Positions 29,783 through 37,406 of a stretch of 42,507 nucleotides of DNA are shown piece by piece (within the stretch, counting starts at the first letter, position 1; the number at the start of each line of letters is the position of its first letter). The translations under genes were made by a program, and so were the position numbers. Under the pieces are notes generated by a model that searched no databases, was not told the DNA's origin, and saw only the letters and a list, made by a program, of their open reading frames with translations. Source of the DNA: a virus. The DNA is taken from positions 1 through 42,507 of IMG/VR virus record IMGVR_UViG_3300023276_000595; one strand, 5' to 3'.

Positions 29783-30091
29783 ATGAGAAATATATCAAGT
29801 ATAGGAATCCTATTGGAAAATGGCTACGTACCAGCACCAGACAACTACATAGCTCAAGTTGGAGATATCCTAGCGGCTCATGGGGCTTATCAATGGGAGT
29901 GGTTTTCACACATAGAAAGGGTAACACCTAAACGTGCGTATATAACTAACTTTGAAGGTGAGGAGTATAAATACCATAGACACTCTGAGACAGATTCTTT
30001 CTTAAAGAAGATCCCTGACGACAGAGAAAAATATTACGGTAAAATTCACTATGTATATGTTAAAAGTCTACCTAAAGGAGAATGCTTATGA
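29783..30091 (+). CDS. Hypothetical protein
   Basis: 102 residues from ATG 29783 (AAGGGGTGTACGTT upstream; GTG 29774 lies in it). It has YVPAPDNYIAQVGDILAAHGAYQWEWFSHIERVTPKRAYITNFEGEEYKYHRH..., a probable small beta-barrel. Not recognised. Its stop overlaps the next start (ATGA). Confidence 0.7.
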   Translation: MRNISSIGILLENGYVPAPDNYIAQVGDILAAHGAYQWEWFSHIERVTPKRAYITNFEGEEYKYHRHSETDSFLKKIPDDREKYYGKIHYVYVKSLPKGECL

Positions 30092-30297
30092 AAACAAAAA
30101 TTAAACAAATGCACAAGCTACAACAAGATATTCTAAGTATTCGACAAGAGTGTAATATCTTAGGCAAGACTATTTACGGAGATTCTTATGAAGATTGTTA
30201 CCTGAACGATGAAGAGGTGTTAGTTATCTTTGAAGATAGCTGTCATGAGTTTGAGAGTGAAGAGTATTATTTTAATAAAGAAGGAGAGGAATTATGA
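30088..30297 (+). CDS. Hypothetical small acidic protein
   Basis: 69 residues from ATG 30088 (AAAGGAGAATGCTT upstream). A coiled-coil-like start (KTKIKQMHKLQQDILSIRQECNILG) is followed by a very acidic region (EVLVIFEDSCHEFESEEYYFNKEGEEL). Coupled to both neighbours by ATGA overlaps. Function unknown. Confidence 0.68.
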   Translation: MKTKIKQMHKLQQDILSIRQECNILGKTIYGDSYEDCYLNDEEVLVIFEDSCHEFESEEYYFNKEGEEL

Positions 30298-30524
30298 GTA
30301 AAAGCACAATAGCCACAGCAGTAGTATTACACGAAGGGTGGGAAATGGACAATGAGGCGTGGGTTGTTGAGGATGAAAATGGTGCAAGAGAACTATGGAC
30401 AACAAACCACGGAAGCCCTTGTCCTATGACTATTGCAGATGTAGATGACCACATAAAAGAATCAGAGGAATCTATAACACAATTAAAGAATTTAAAGGCG
30501 TTAATTACAGGCTACAAAGATTAA
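30294..30524 (+). CDS. Hypothetical small protein
   Basis: 76 residues. AVVLHEGWEMDNEAWVVEDENGARELWTTNHGSPCPMTIADVDDHIKESEESITQLKNLKALI has an acidic N-terminal half and a C-terminal helix. Overlaps the previous stop by ATGA, with AAGGAGAGGAATT upstream. Not recognised. Confidence 0.68.
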   Translation: MSKSTIATAVVLHEGWEMDNEAWVVEDENGARELWTTNHGSPCPMTIADVDDHIKESEESITQLKNLKALITGYKD

Positions 30525-30535
30525 AGGAGGTGCAC

Positions 30536-30901
30536 ATGAAAACAAAACTTAACCGTACATTCATCATCGTTAACAAAGATACAAAAGAGAAGTGGGTAGC
30601 TTCTTCAGGTAAGAGTAGTTGGAAGCAAGTTAATCATGCTAAATGTGCTTTTGCAAACAGTGGTTTCCATAATCGTAGAGATCCGTTGTTAGCAACTGAA
30701 GTACAAACTCTTGCTAAGTACTAAAGCTTAAAGTTTAATGATCAGGATGTGTATGAGATTATTGAATTGAAATCAGAGGATAATGTTAAACTAGCTAAAA
30801 TAAAATCTCTTGTAGAACAATCCAATTTCGATAAGGATGCCGACTACCTCACAACAGAGGAAGTTATTATTTTAGAGATTAAGCAGATTTTAGGGGAGTA
30901 G
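30536..30901 (+). pseudogene. Hypothetical gene interrupted by an in-frame TAA
   Basis: ATG 30536 (AAAGGAGGTGCAC upstream) gives 62 residues (KTKLNRTFIIVNKDTKEKWVASSGK ... LATEVQTLAKY) and stops with TAA at 30722-30724. The same frame stays open for another 58 codons (SLKFNDQDVYEIIELKSEDNVKLAK ... TTEEVIILEIKQILGE) to TAG at 30899-30901, with no convincing start. A 122-codon gene with a nonsense change fits best. Readthrough or a GTG start at about 30750 are alternatives. Confidence 0.6.
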
Positions 30902-30903
30902 CA

Positions 30904-31056
30904 GTGACAGACAATCAAATTACAATCTCAAGCTTACTATCAGGTGGTTTTATCTTATACAAGGGTGTTGATGTAGTAGATAACTTCTTAATAGGTGCTG
31001 GTGTATTCTTATTAGTGTTAGGAATTTTATGTGCTAGAAAAATATTTTTAAATTAA
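30904..31056 (+). CDS. Small single-pass membrane protein (GTG start)
   Basis: 50 residues, GTG 30904 with AGGGGAGTAGCA upstream, directly after the previous stop. The product MTDNQITISSLLSGGFILYKGVDVVDNFLIGAGVFLLVLGILCARKIFLN contains one clear membrane helix (about 28-45). Unknown role; small phage membrane proteins of this kind often modulate host functions. Confidence 0.65.
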   Translation: MTDNQITISSLLSGGFILYKGVDVVDNFLIGAGVFLLVLGILCARKIFLN

Positions 31057-31069
31057 ATAGCTCAACCTC

Positions 31070-31097
31070 TTGACACAAACATCTCACTTGCTATACT
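31070..31097 (+). promoter_or_regulatory. Near-consensus sigma70 promoter
   Basis: TTGACA (31070-31075), 16-bp spacer, TATACT (31092-31097), 45 nt before ATG 31142. Confidence 0.88.
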
Positions 31098-31141
31098 TAG
31101 CTGTGTAAACAAGTGAGAGCAATTAGATAAAGGAGAAGAAA

Positions 31142-31738
31142 ATGATTGATTTGAAAAATACTTATATTAAGAACGATGACAAAGAAAAATGCAGGCTTTA
31201 TCAGGATGGGTGCTTTAATCAGGGTATCGGTTGGGATGGAAATGGAGAGCGTTCTGTTTATCAGGCTATGCGTAGTAGGTTCACTCTTAACAAGGTTTAT
31301 ACTGACGGGCTAGGCAATGAGCTAGCATATGCATCCCATGATGAGTCTACAATTAACCTAAAAGAAATAACACTAGCCGACCTAAAGCCTAAGCGCGTGA
31401 AGGTTAGCTATGAGAAGTGTGAGTTTAATCATGCATGGGAAATGGTGAAAGAGTTTGAAGAATCGAGCGCAGAAACAGAATACTATTTCAATAAAAATGA
31501 CGATTGCCAGATAAAGAATATAGGATCACTAGGCCGTGAGTTATCATTAGGCAATGCAATTTACCGCAAAGTCGAGGTTGAATTAACTTGGCAGGAAGAG
31601 GTTAATGAATACCTTGGCTCTGCAATGGGAAAGCCACCATCGAATGATAAGTATCATTTTGTGTGTTGGTTGAGCGCAGGAGAACTGCTAGATATAGCGG
31701 ATATTATCAAAGTATCAGTGACAGATAAGCCGGAGTAA
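31142..31738 (+). CDS. Hypothetical protein
   Basis: 198 residues, AAGGAGAAGAA upstream of ATG 31142. It has LYQDGCFNQGIGWDGNGERSVYQAMRSRFTLNKVYTDGLGNELAYASHDE, a linker, then KRVKVSYEKCEFNHAWEMVKEF and VCWLSAGELLDIADIIKV. No family recognised. Word usage includes more GC-rich stretches (for example gcgcgtgaagg) than the flanking genes, which may point to recent acquisition. Confidence 0.7.
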   Translation: MIDLKNTYIKNDDKEKCRLYQDGCFNQGIGWDGNGERSVYQAMRSRFTLNKVYTDGLGNELAYASHDESTINLKEITLADLKPKRVKVSYEKCEFNHAWEMVKEFEESSAETEYYFNKNDDCQIKNIGSLGRELSLGNAIYRKVEVELTWQEEVNEYLGSAMGKPPSNDKYHFVCWLSAGELLDIADIIKVSVTDKPE

Positions 31739-31747
31739 AAGATTATC

Positions 31748-31909
31748 ATGACAAACCCTAACGAAATTATGCAATTAGCTTATTCAATATCCGCTTCATC
31801 TATACTTATGTGTGCAGGAGTAGTATTAGCAAAACTTGCAAATAATAACTGGCATGGCATACCTCTTTGGGTTTGCTCTGTCATTTGTCTACTATCAAAC
31901 TTTATTTAA
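31748..31909 (+). CDS. Small two-helix membrane protein
   Basis: 53 residues, ATG 31748. MTNPNEIMQLAYSISASSILMCAGVVLAKLANNNWHGIPLWVCSVICLLSNFI has two hydrophobic segments (about 11-29 and 38-53). Ribosome binding is weak, with gccggagtaaaagattatc upstream. Unknown role. Confidence 0.6.
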   Translation: MTNPNEIMQLAYSISASSILMCAGVVLAKLANNNWHGIPLWVCSVICLLSNFI

Positions 31910-31918
31910 GGAGAAAAC

Positions 31919-32380
31919 ATGACCATTAAGCCAGATATAAGAGAATACACAAAAAGTGGCTATTACAAATGTGGTAGTTGTGATGTCACTTCAGACTATA
32001 GGCAAGAGCAACACCAACTTGCAAAAGATCACTCAGTGTCTCCAGAACAAGTAGTCCTCCTAGACCATGATATCGAAGGTGAGATTTGTGTATATGTAGG
32101 GGGTAGGTGGTGTGGGTATTTACGAGTGGAAAGTGGGATGTTTGATGCGCTAGATCCATCACCTTATGAACACCCTGTGTTGTACACACGTATAGTAAAA
32201 GGTGATTGTGCTGTATATAATGATTCTATATTCGTTGAGGAGGGGAGTTTACTACGTTGTGTATATAACGCATTAGATAATAGGTGTACAGGTGTTAGTT
32301 ACCATTGGACGGATGTTATTGGAAAACAATCTTCTTACTGTGTAAGTTACTATGAAGAGTTTGAGTATTGGAAGAAATAA
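31919..32380 (+). CDS. Hypothetical protein with N-terminal CxxC
   Basis: 153 residues, ATG 31919 with AAGGAGAAAAC upstream. It has YYKCGSCDVTSDYRQEQHQLAKDHSVSP near the N-terminus (a possible half zinc site), then EICVYVGGRWCGYLRVESGMFDA and a Cys/Tyr-rich end. Not recognised. Confidence 0.7.
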   Translation: MTIKPDIREYTKSGYYKCGSCDVTSDYRQEQHQLAKDHSVSPEQVVLLDHDIEGEICVYVGGRWCGYLRVESGMFDALDPSPYEHPVLYTRIVKGDCAVYNDSIFVEEGSLLRCVYNALDNRCTGVSYHWTDVIGKQSSYCVSYYEEFEYWKK

Positions 32381-32384
32381 ATAC

Positions 32385-32413
32385 TTGACGAGGTGATCCT
32401 CGTTTGCTAAAGT
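32385..32413 (+). promoter_or_regulatory. Sigma70-type promoter
   Basis: TTGACG (32385-32390), 17-bp spacer, TAAAGT (32408-32413), 31 nt before ATG 32444. Confidence 0.72.
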
Positions 32414-32443
32414 GTGTATATTAAATAACAAAGGAGAAACATT

Positions 32444-32830
32444 ATGAACAAAGAAAATACAGTAAAAATGCAAAACAACCTAGGTAAAATCGTAGAAGTT
32501 AAATTGGGCTTTTGCCCTATAACACTCGTACTTGGGTTATTATTTGCACCATTAAGCGCAATCCCTGATTTATTTAACGGGAGTGTTAAAACTCCTATGC
32601 TATTCCTATTTATAATATCCTTTGGTGGGATGTTATTAGCTCTAGTAGGATTTGACACTATCCCTATCTTTTTATTCTTCCTACTATCTATTTTGGTATA
32701 TTCTGCACTGCGGAGTAAGTGGCTGGTTCAATTCTATTTGAATAAAGGGTATAAGTTTATTGAAGGGAATAAAGAGAAAGTGGACAACATTCTTGGATAC
32801 ACCACCAATGATAAGATTTGGTACTATTAA
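32444..32830 (+). CDS. Integral membrane protein of unknown function
   Basis: 128 residues. The soluble start (MNKENTVKMQNNLGKIVEVKLG) is followed by three hydrophobic segments at about 23-42 (FCPITLVLGLLFAPLSAIPDLF), 51-68 (MLFLFIISFGGMLLALVGF) and 71-88 (TIPIFLFFLLSILVYSAL). It ends in a basic tail (LNKGYKFIEGNKEKVDNIL). The 'G...lF......r.d' pattern is reminiscent of DUF2628-type small membrane proteins. AAAGGAGAAACATT precedes the ATG. Confidence 0.7.
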   Translation: MNKENTVKMQNNLGKIVEVKLGFCPITLVLGLLFAPLSAIPDLFNGSVKTPMLFLFIISFGGMLLALVGFDTIPIFLFFLLSILVYSALRSKWLVQFYLNKGYKFIEGNKEKVDNILGYTTNDKIWYY

Positions 32831-32861
32831 ACGTTATTAATTAAAACAAAGGAGAAACATT

Positions 32862-33071
32862 ATGCTAACATTATTAATTATCGAGAACATCACCCTACTT
32901 GCTTTAGGTTACTTTCTTGTAACTACTTACGGAATCAATAAGTGGCAAATTAAAGCTTTTATTGCTATTATTCTTGATAGAGGTAAAGATGTGTATTATG
33001 ATTACAAATTTGATGTGGTAAGACGTCTTATAACGACCTACAAAGCTTATATTAGACGTTTTAAGCGTTAA
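32862..33071 (+). CDS. Small single-pass membrane protein
   Basis: 69 residues, ATG 32862 with AAAGGAGAAACATT, identical in style to the previous gene's ribosome-binding site. One membrane helix (MLTLLIIENITLLALGYFLVTTY) is followed by a basic cytoplasmic tail (VRRLITTYKAYIRRFKR). Last plus-strand gene before the terminator. Confidence 0.68.
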   Translation: MLTLLIIENITLLALGYFLVTTYGINKWQIKAFIAIILDRGKDVYYDYKFDVVRRLITTYKAYIRRFKR

Positions 33072-33099
33072 GTGATACAATCACCTACCTGATACAATA

Positions 33100-33141
33100 A
33101 AAGCTCTTAGAACGCCCCTGACGAAGGATTCTAAGAGCTTT
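33100..33141. terminator. Bidirectional rho-independent terminator
   Basis: A 13-bp stem (33100-33112 with 33129-33141, core aaagctcttagaa/ttctaagagcttt) has a 16-nt loop and A/T-rich flanks. It lies between the convergent plus-strand early block and the minus-strand gene at 33161. Confidence 0.9.
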
Positions 33142-33160
33142 ATAATATGTATTATACAGA

Positions 33161-33391
33161 TCAAGTTACACGAGAAACAACCTCTACAATAAGCGGAATT
33201 GGCAATCCACCTAACAAAGTTGCTGCAGCGTCCCATCCATCTACACAACCTCTTCCTGTTGAATCGTAATACTCTTTAGCCAAACCTGCGAATACCACTA
33301 CAAGAATTGCAGCAAGAGGACTAATCCATACGAACATAAATGATAATAGGAAACCTACTGACATGTGTTTTATCTTATCTTGCTCGAACAT
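33161..33391 (-). CDS. Small membrane protein
   Basis: 76 residues. KIKHMSVGFLLSFMFVWISPLAAILVVVFAGLAKEYYDSTGRGCVDGWDAAATLLGGLPIPLIVEVVS has two to three hydrophobic segments. Its pattern 'KH...G...s......P..a........gKE.yDs.G.G.vd.wDa.at..Gg' is shared by small phage/prophage membrane proteins. Function unproven; a lysis accessory role is possible given the following gene. Confidence 0.68.
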   Translation of the reverse strand: MFEQDKIKHMSVGFLLSFMFVWISPLAAILVVVFAGLAKEYYDSTGRGCVDGWDAAATLLGGLPIPLIVEVVSRVT

Positions 33392-33402
33392 TATATTTCC
33401 TT

Positions 33403-33831
33403 TTATTGATTAAGTCTATTATTGCCAATATGCGGGTTTAGTTGAGGATTGCTGTAAACTCTATTGTATTTTACGACACCCTCAATTGTGTATTGGTTTT
33501 TAATAACAGTTGCGTTTATTGCTTGTATCTCTTTACCAAGTTCGTGATTAGCTTCCTTAATCTCCATACCAAGGGTAGTGTTAGCATCTTTAAGTTCTTT
33601 GATTAACTCCTTAAATGAAATTAGGAACTCACCTTGCCACTCATGTTGTGCTTCCACCCTTAACTGCATAGTGTTTATAGATTTTTCAAGGTCTACTATA
33701 CGCTCCTTGTACATCTGTGCCTTAGCGATAGCTTCTGTATTTGTATTAAGTTGCGAATTGAGTGCACCAAAACCAAATATCATAGTGGCTATAGTGAATA
33801 AGATGCCGCCGTAATCCTTAATAAATTGCAT
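33403..33831 (-). CDS. Membrane-anchored coiled-coil protein (possible i-spanin-like)
   Basis: 142 residues from ATG 33831 (GAAGGAAAACAA upstream; a longer frame to 33873 overlaps the promoter). The N-terminal anchor FIKDYGGILFTIATMIFGFGAL is followed by a long helical region (ERIVDLEKSINTMQLRVEAQHEW...KELIKELKDANTTLGMEIKEANHELGKEI). A single N-terminal membrane segment plus periplasmic coiled coil is the topology of Rz-type inner-membrane spanins. No o-spanin lipoprotein was identified, so the role is tentative. Confidence 0.65.
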   Translation of the reverse strand: MQFIKDYGGILFTIATMIFGFGALNSQLNTNTEAIAKAQMYKERIVDLEKSINTMQLRVEAQHEWQGEFLISFKELIKELKDANTTLGMEIKEANHELGKEIQAINATVIKNQYTIEGVVKYNRVYSNPQLNPHIGNNRLNQ

Positions 33832-33861
33832 TTGTTTTCCTTCTAGGTAGTTTGTTTGTTT

Positions 33862-33870
33862 ATTATACCA
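33862..33870 (-). promoter_or_regulatory. Putative late promoter -10 (TGGTATAAT)
   Basis: The minus strand reads TTTTTGTGGTATAATAAAC, 31 nt before ATG 33831. It lies immediately downstream of a terminator hairpin. Confidence 0.65.
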
Positions 33871-33899
33871 CAAAAAGCGCTTGTGGAGTGTAAGCGCTT
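33870..33899 (-). terminator. Rho-independent terminator
   Basis: Two aagcgctt palindromic octamers (33875-33882 and 33892-33899) form a stem with a 9-nt loop. On the minus strand it is followed by TTTG. It ends transcription from the small virion-type gene at 34029. Confidence 0.75.
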
Positions 33900-33971
33900 G
33901 TATTTAAGTGTTTATTGCCGATTAATAGTTTACGGTATTATTTGTAGGCTTTGTTCAAGGAGACTTGATCG

Positions 33972-34008
33972 AGTGTGGTAGCTCATCTTTAATTAGGTGA
34001 GCTACACT
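33972..34008 (-). promoter_or_regulatory. Stable hairpin downstream of gene 34029-34199
   Basis: tagctca (33979-33985) and tgagcta (33998-34004) pair, extended by nearby gtg/cac bases, with an A/T-rich loop. No T-run follows on either strand. The rest of 33900-34028 holds nothing else I can support. Confidence 0.4.
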
Positions 34009-34028
34009 TGGTTAATGTTGTTGTAGGC

Positions 34029-34199
34029 TTACGCTGCTCCACTCTTGCTAAGATCGTAATACGGCTGTCCTGATGAGGTGATTGCCACTTGTACTCCGTT
34101 CGCGTATATCATAGCGTTAACACCATCGATCCCAGCAGCGGTATTTATATCTACCCAAGTTGTATCATCTACAGGTATGTTCGGAATTGTTTGAGGCAT
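34029..34199 (-). CDS. Small virion-associated-type protein
   Basis: 56 residues, ATG 34199 with TAGGAGTAAAGAGAGTA upstream. MPQTIPNIPVDDTTWVDINTAAGIDGVNAMIYANGVQVAITSSGQPYYDLSKSGAA has the look of short phage virion proteins that begin 'IP....W.dI....gi..G....i.n.g...v......P'. These are often encoded beside fibre genes. Exact role unknown. Confidence 0.65.
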   Translation of the reverse strand: MPQTIPNIPVDDTTWVDINTAAGIDGVNAMIYANGVQVAITSSGQPYYDLSKSGAA

Positions 34200-34320
34200 T
34201 ACTCTCTTTACTCCTAGAGTGTTATTGTTAGATGTTAATTATTCATTGTAATGTTAAAAGTATGTGTTTCTTAAACTACTAAGTTCATAGTACAACTCCA
34301 TGTAATAACTGTAAGTGGTA

Positions 34321-34353
34321 AAAAACCTCATCAGCTTGCACTACGAGGTTTTT
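34321..34353. terminator. Rho-independent terminator after fibre gene
   Basis: aaaaacctc (34321-34329) and gaggttttt (34345-34353) form a 9-bp stem with a 15-nt loop, just after the stop of the fibre gene at 34367. A and T runs on both sides allow use in both directions. The 34200-34320 stretch holds only the leader of the small gene. Confidence 0.85.
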
Positions 34354-34366
34354 ACACTACAACCTT

Positions 34367-37303
34367 CTACAACTTAACTATTGTGAAAGATGTGCCAATT
34401 TGCATGTAAAAGTCTTTATCTGTTGCGCTATCAGTGATGGCATAGATTTTCACTTCATCACTTGCAGATAGTGTTAACATCATTGCATAGCTGAACGTTC
34501 TAAGATAGTTGTCAGAAGCAGACTCTATGTTACCTAATGGCAAGAGTGTGCTGCCATTAACTTGCACCGAGAAAGAATAAAGCACATCTTTCTTAATCTT
34601 AGCTGAACCACTGAATACAATATTGTAATCACCAGAGGTTGGTATAGTTAGGCTATCATCTCCTGTAGAAGCAACAGCTCCGTTGGATGGGCCTGATGTA
34701 TTAAACTCAAGTATCTCCCCAACGTTCTTTATCTTTTGATTACCTACACTAGACCTGTGGAGATCAGAGTATGTACCTGCAGGAACTGATGTTAAATAGC
34801 CAGCATCATTTATTAGTTCACTTACGTTATCCCCGTTTTGTAGTGCAGATGCAATGTCACTCCTCTCAGCAACTGTGATAATTTCTCCACTACCAGAGCT
34901 TGTTACATCTGAATGAGATGTTACACTCCCATCAGCGGATACCTTAGCGGTATTTAATATCACAGCAGCATCATTTGCAATATCCACATCAGCCTTAAGT
35001 GTTTCAATACCAGCTGGATTTTCCACTGTAAAAGTAACATTACCATTATCTGTAAGTTTATCACTAAGATGCCCAACACCAAGGTCATCAGCACTAACCC
35101 TCACAAACTCGTCTGTGTTATAAGCTGGTACGTTACGTGTATCTGTTATTTCCTTATTCTTGATATCCTTTGGATTATCATTTTTATCAACTTTAATCTC
35201 TACTAATGCTATACCCACAGAATCATCAGGTAAATAAGGGAGGGGTGGTACATCATGTTTCTCAGCGATAGCCCCAGCAACAGACTTAAGCACTTCGTTA
35301 ACATCTACATAAAGAAGGATGAATCTGTGTTGATAATCTACCATTGCATTATAGTGATCTACACTACCATAGGAATTCTCTAAGTCATACACACCACCAG
35401 AAGCAATAGTCTGTAGGTTACCATCAATAAGATAAGACCCCGCCGTATAATCAACTGTCTGATTTTTAGGAGAATGTTCTGTTACGTCTAAACCACTAAC
35501 CCAATCATCACCGCCTCCATTGTCTGTGATGTTATCAAGTTTTAATTTATCTTCTGCAATCATCGCACCATCAGTTGTTTGTGTAACAACATTAACAGTC
35601 AACTCTTGCCCTGCAATATCGAGTGTTTCTTGCGTGGTTGTATCAGCCGCAAGTGTTACATCCTCTGTATTAGCAGCTACCACAGAGTTAGCTTCTACAG
35701 CAGTATCGAAGTTAGAGATAGTTGAGGCTAATTGTGTACCTAAGTGGTTAGAACGGACACGATCACTTTGATGGTAATGTAAATCTGAATCTCCCATGTC
35801 AGTTAGGTCAGTAGCTTGTACATCTGTTAAATTATTAACTTCAGCTTCATCTTCGATAAGGCCTAACTTAGTACGTTCCAAAGCAGTGAATATTTTCTTA
35901 GTTAGGGACTCATCCATGTTTTCCATGTCAAAAACACTAGCATTCTTAGCTGTAGGATCATATACAGATTTAAGCATATCCCCGCTACTCCCAGTACCAC
36001 TATCTTCCCAAGCACTTCCGTTCCAGAAGAATAAATTTCCACTTGGAGAGGTAACTGTCGCACTATCCCCCTCAACACCTGTCGGGTGTGCAGTTTGGAG
36101 CGCTGTTAAATCAGCAAACACACCTAAGTAGCGACCACCTGTGATACTTGCAAGCTTATCTTTCTCCGCTTGTGTGTATACAACCCCTTCCATTGGTCTA
36201 ATAAACACATGTACGTTAGCACCATCTGACATCAAACCTACATTCTGGTATTGTTCAGATAAGACATAACTACCATTATCGTCTATTGTTTCTCCACTAT
36301 GAGGGATTATTGTAACAAGATTCGAGGAAGAATCCATTTTTGTTACAACCATAGCCATACCTTTAGCTAAACTACCTATTGCAGTTGGGAGGGTAACTTG
36401 TACATCACCAGCTGAAGCATCTACAAAATAAGCATGATGCCAATCATTATCATCTACTATAAGGTCTTCTGTTATTAAATCAGTTGCTCGTGCAACAACA
36501 GGGTCGGCGGATAAGTCTTGGATCTCACGGCGTGTGTAAGGCTTATACTTACCACTTTCAAGATCACCAAATGCAACAACATCCCCTACATTGGATTCGA
36601 GTGTGATATAGTATGTATCCCCTTCAAGTAAGACAAGAGGGTCTTTAGCAAAATCAAAAGTGGTTTCTGTAGCAGGTGTTCCATCATAGGCTTTGGTAGT
36701 AGTCCCAATACCATCTTCGTATAAACGGTTTGGTTCGGACTCAAAGATTACAGGGCCATCTGCCGCACCAAATCTCCACACTTGACGTACACCTGCCTGC
36801 ACAGTAGCATACCGCATGAAATATTTTGTAATAAATCGGTTTTCTGTTGCAGTGATTGTGTATGTAACTTTACCAGTGATATCATTAGGAGGGACAATAG
36901 CGGTTAAATCATCGGAACGCAGACCCTCCCCTGTGAATAGTGTTATAGTTTGTTGTTGCCCTAAAATACGACCAACAGTTGGTCTACCACCTGTACCATC
37001 TACATTATCGTAACGTTTACGTGGTAGGATTGAAAATACTTCTTCTGCTGAGATGACAGAACGTTGCAACACTTCACCACCACCTGCTGAGAGTGTTAAG
37101 GCAGGGCCGATCTCTACAGAAGCTTGGGCAGCAGTCAGCGTATTTGCAAAGAAATTCTTAGTTGTTGATAAAGTGGTACCATTTTCTTGTAAGTCTGATT
37201 CTATTAGGTTGGAGCCGTCAGAGACGGCGTGTTTACCCGTAGGGATTGTTGTTGGCAAGGAAGAATCTCCGTCACCACCTGTTTGTCCAAATACAATGGG
37301 CAT
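34367..37303 (-). CDS. Large tail fibre protein
   Basis: 978 residues from ATG 37303 (CAAACAGGAGTATAAC upstream). It starts MPIVFGQTGGDGDSSLPTTIPTG. The middle includes fibre-shaft segments VYTQAEKDKLASITGGRYLGVFADLTALQTAHP, SGNLFFWNGSAWEDSG and ERTKLGLIEDEAEVNNLTDVQ. The final roughly 130 residues (FNTSGPSNGAV...IPTSGDYNIVFSGSAKI...YSFSVQVNGSTLLP...MLTLSASDEVKIYA) look like a C1q/BclA-type jelly-roll tip. Probably trimeric and host-binding. It has a promoter-like element upstream and a terminator downstream, so it can be expressed on its own. Confidence 0.8.
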   Translation of the reverse strand: MPIVFGQTGGDGDSSLPTTIPTGKHAVSDGSNLIESDLQENGTTLSTTKNFFANTLTAAQASVEIGPALTLSAGGGEVLQRSVISAEEVFSILPRKRYDNVDGTGGRPTVGRILGQQQTITLFTGEGLRSDDLTAIVPPNDITGKVTYTITATENRFITKYFMRYATVQAGVRQVWRFGAADGPVIFESEPNRLYEDGIGTTTKAYDGTPATETTFDFAKDPLVLLEGDTYYITLESNVGDVVAFGDLESGKYKPYTRREIQDLSADPVVARATDLITEDLIVDDNDWHHAYFVDASAGDVQVTLPTAIGSLAKGMAMVVTKMDSSSNLVTIIPHSGETIDDNGSYVLSEQYQNVGLMSDGANVHVFIRPMEGVVYTQAEKDKLASITGGRYLGVFADLTALQTAHPTGVEGDSATVTSPSGNLFFWNGSAWEDSGTGSSGDMLKSVYDPTAKNASVFDMENMDESLTKKIFTALERTKLGLIEDEAEVNNLTDVQATDLTDMGDSDLHYHQSDRVRSNHLGTQLASTISNFDTAVEANSVVAANTEDVTLAADTTTQETLDIAGQELTVNVVTQTTDGAMIAEDKLKLDNITDNGGGDDWVSGLDVTEHSPKNQTVDYTAGSYLIDGNLQTIASGGVYDLENSYGSVDHYNAMVDYQHRFILLYVDVNEVLKSVAGAIAEKHDVPPLPYLPDDSVGIALVEIKVDKNDNPKDIKNKEITDTRNVPAYNTDEFVRVSADDLGVGHLSDKLTDNGNVTFTVENPAGIETLKADVDIANDAAVILNTAKVSADGSVTSHSDVTSSGSGEIITVAERSDIASALQNGDNVSELINDAGYLTSVPAGTYSDLHRSSVGNQKIKNVGEILEFNTSGPSNGAVASTGDDSLTIPTSGDYNIVFSGSAKIKKDVLYSFSVQVNGSTLLPLGNIESASDNYLRTFSYAMMLTLSASDEVKIYAITDSATDKDFYMQIGTSFTIVKL

Positions 37304-37365
37304 GTTATACTCCTGTTTGTTTAGTATTGAACGTGACCCTATGGAAGCGGTCACTTGGTATTTAT

Positions 37366-37374
37366 ATTTTACCA
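37366..37374 (-). promoter_or_regulatory. Putative late promoter -10 variant (TGGTAAAAT)
   Basis: The minus strand reads ATTCGTGGTAAAATATAAATACC, about 63 nt before the fibre ATG. It shares the CGTGGTA start with the sheath element but has A for T in the hexamer. Confidence 0.5.
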
Positions 37375-37406
37375 CGAATAGCTGTTGACATTGTGCATAA
37401 TTCCAT

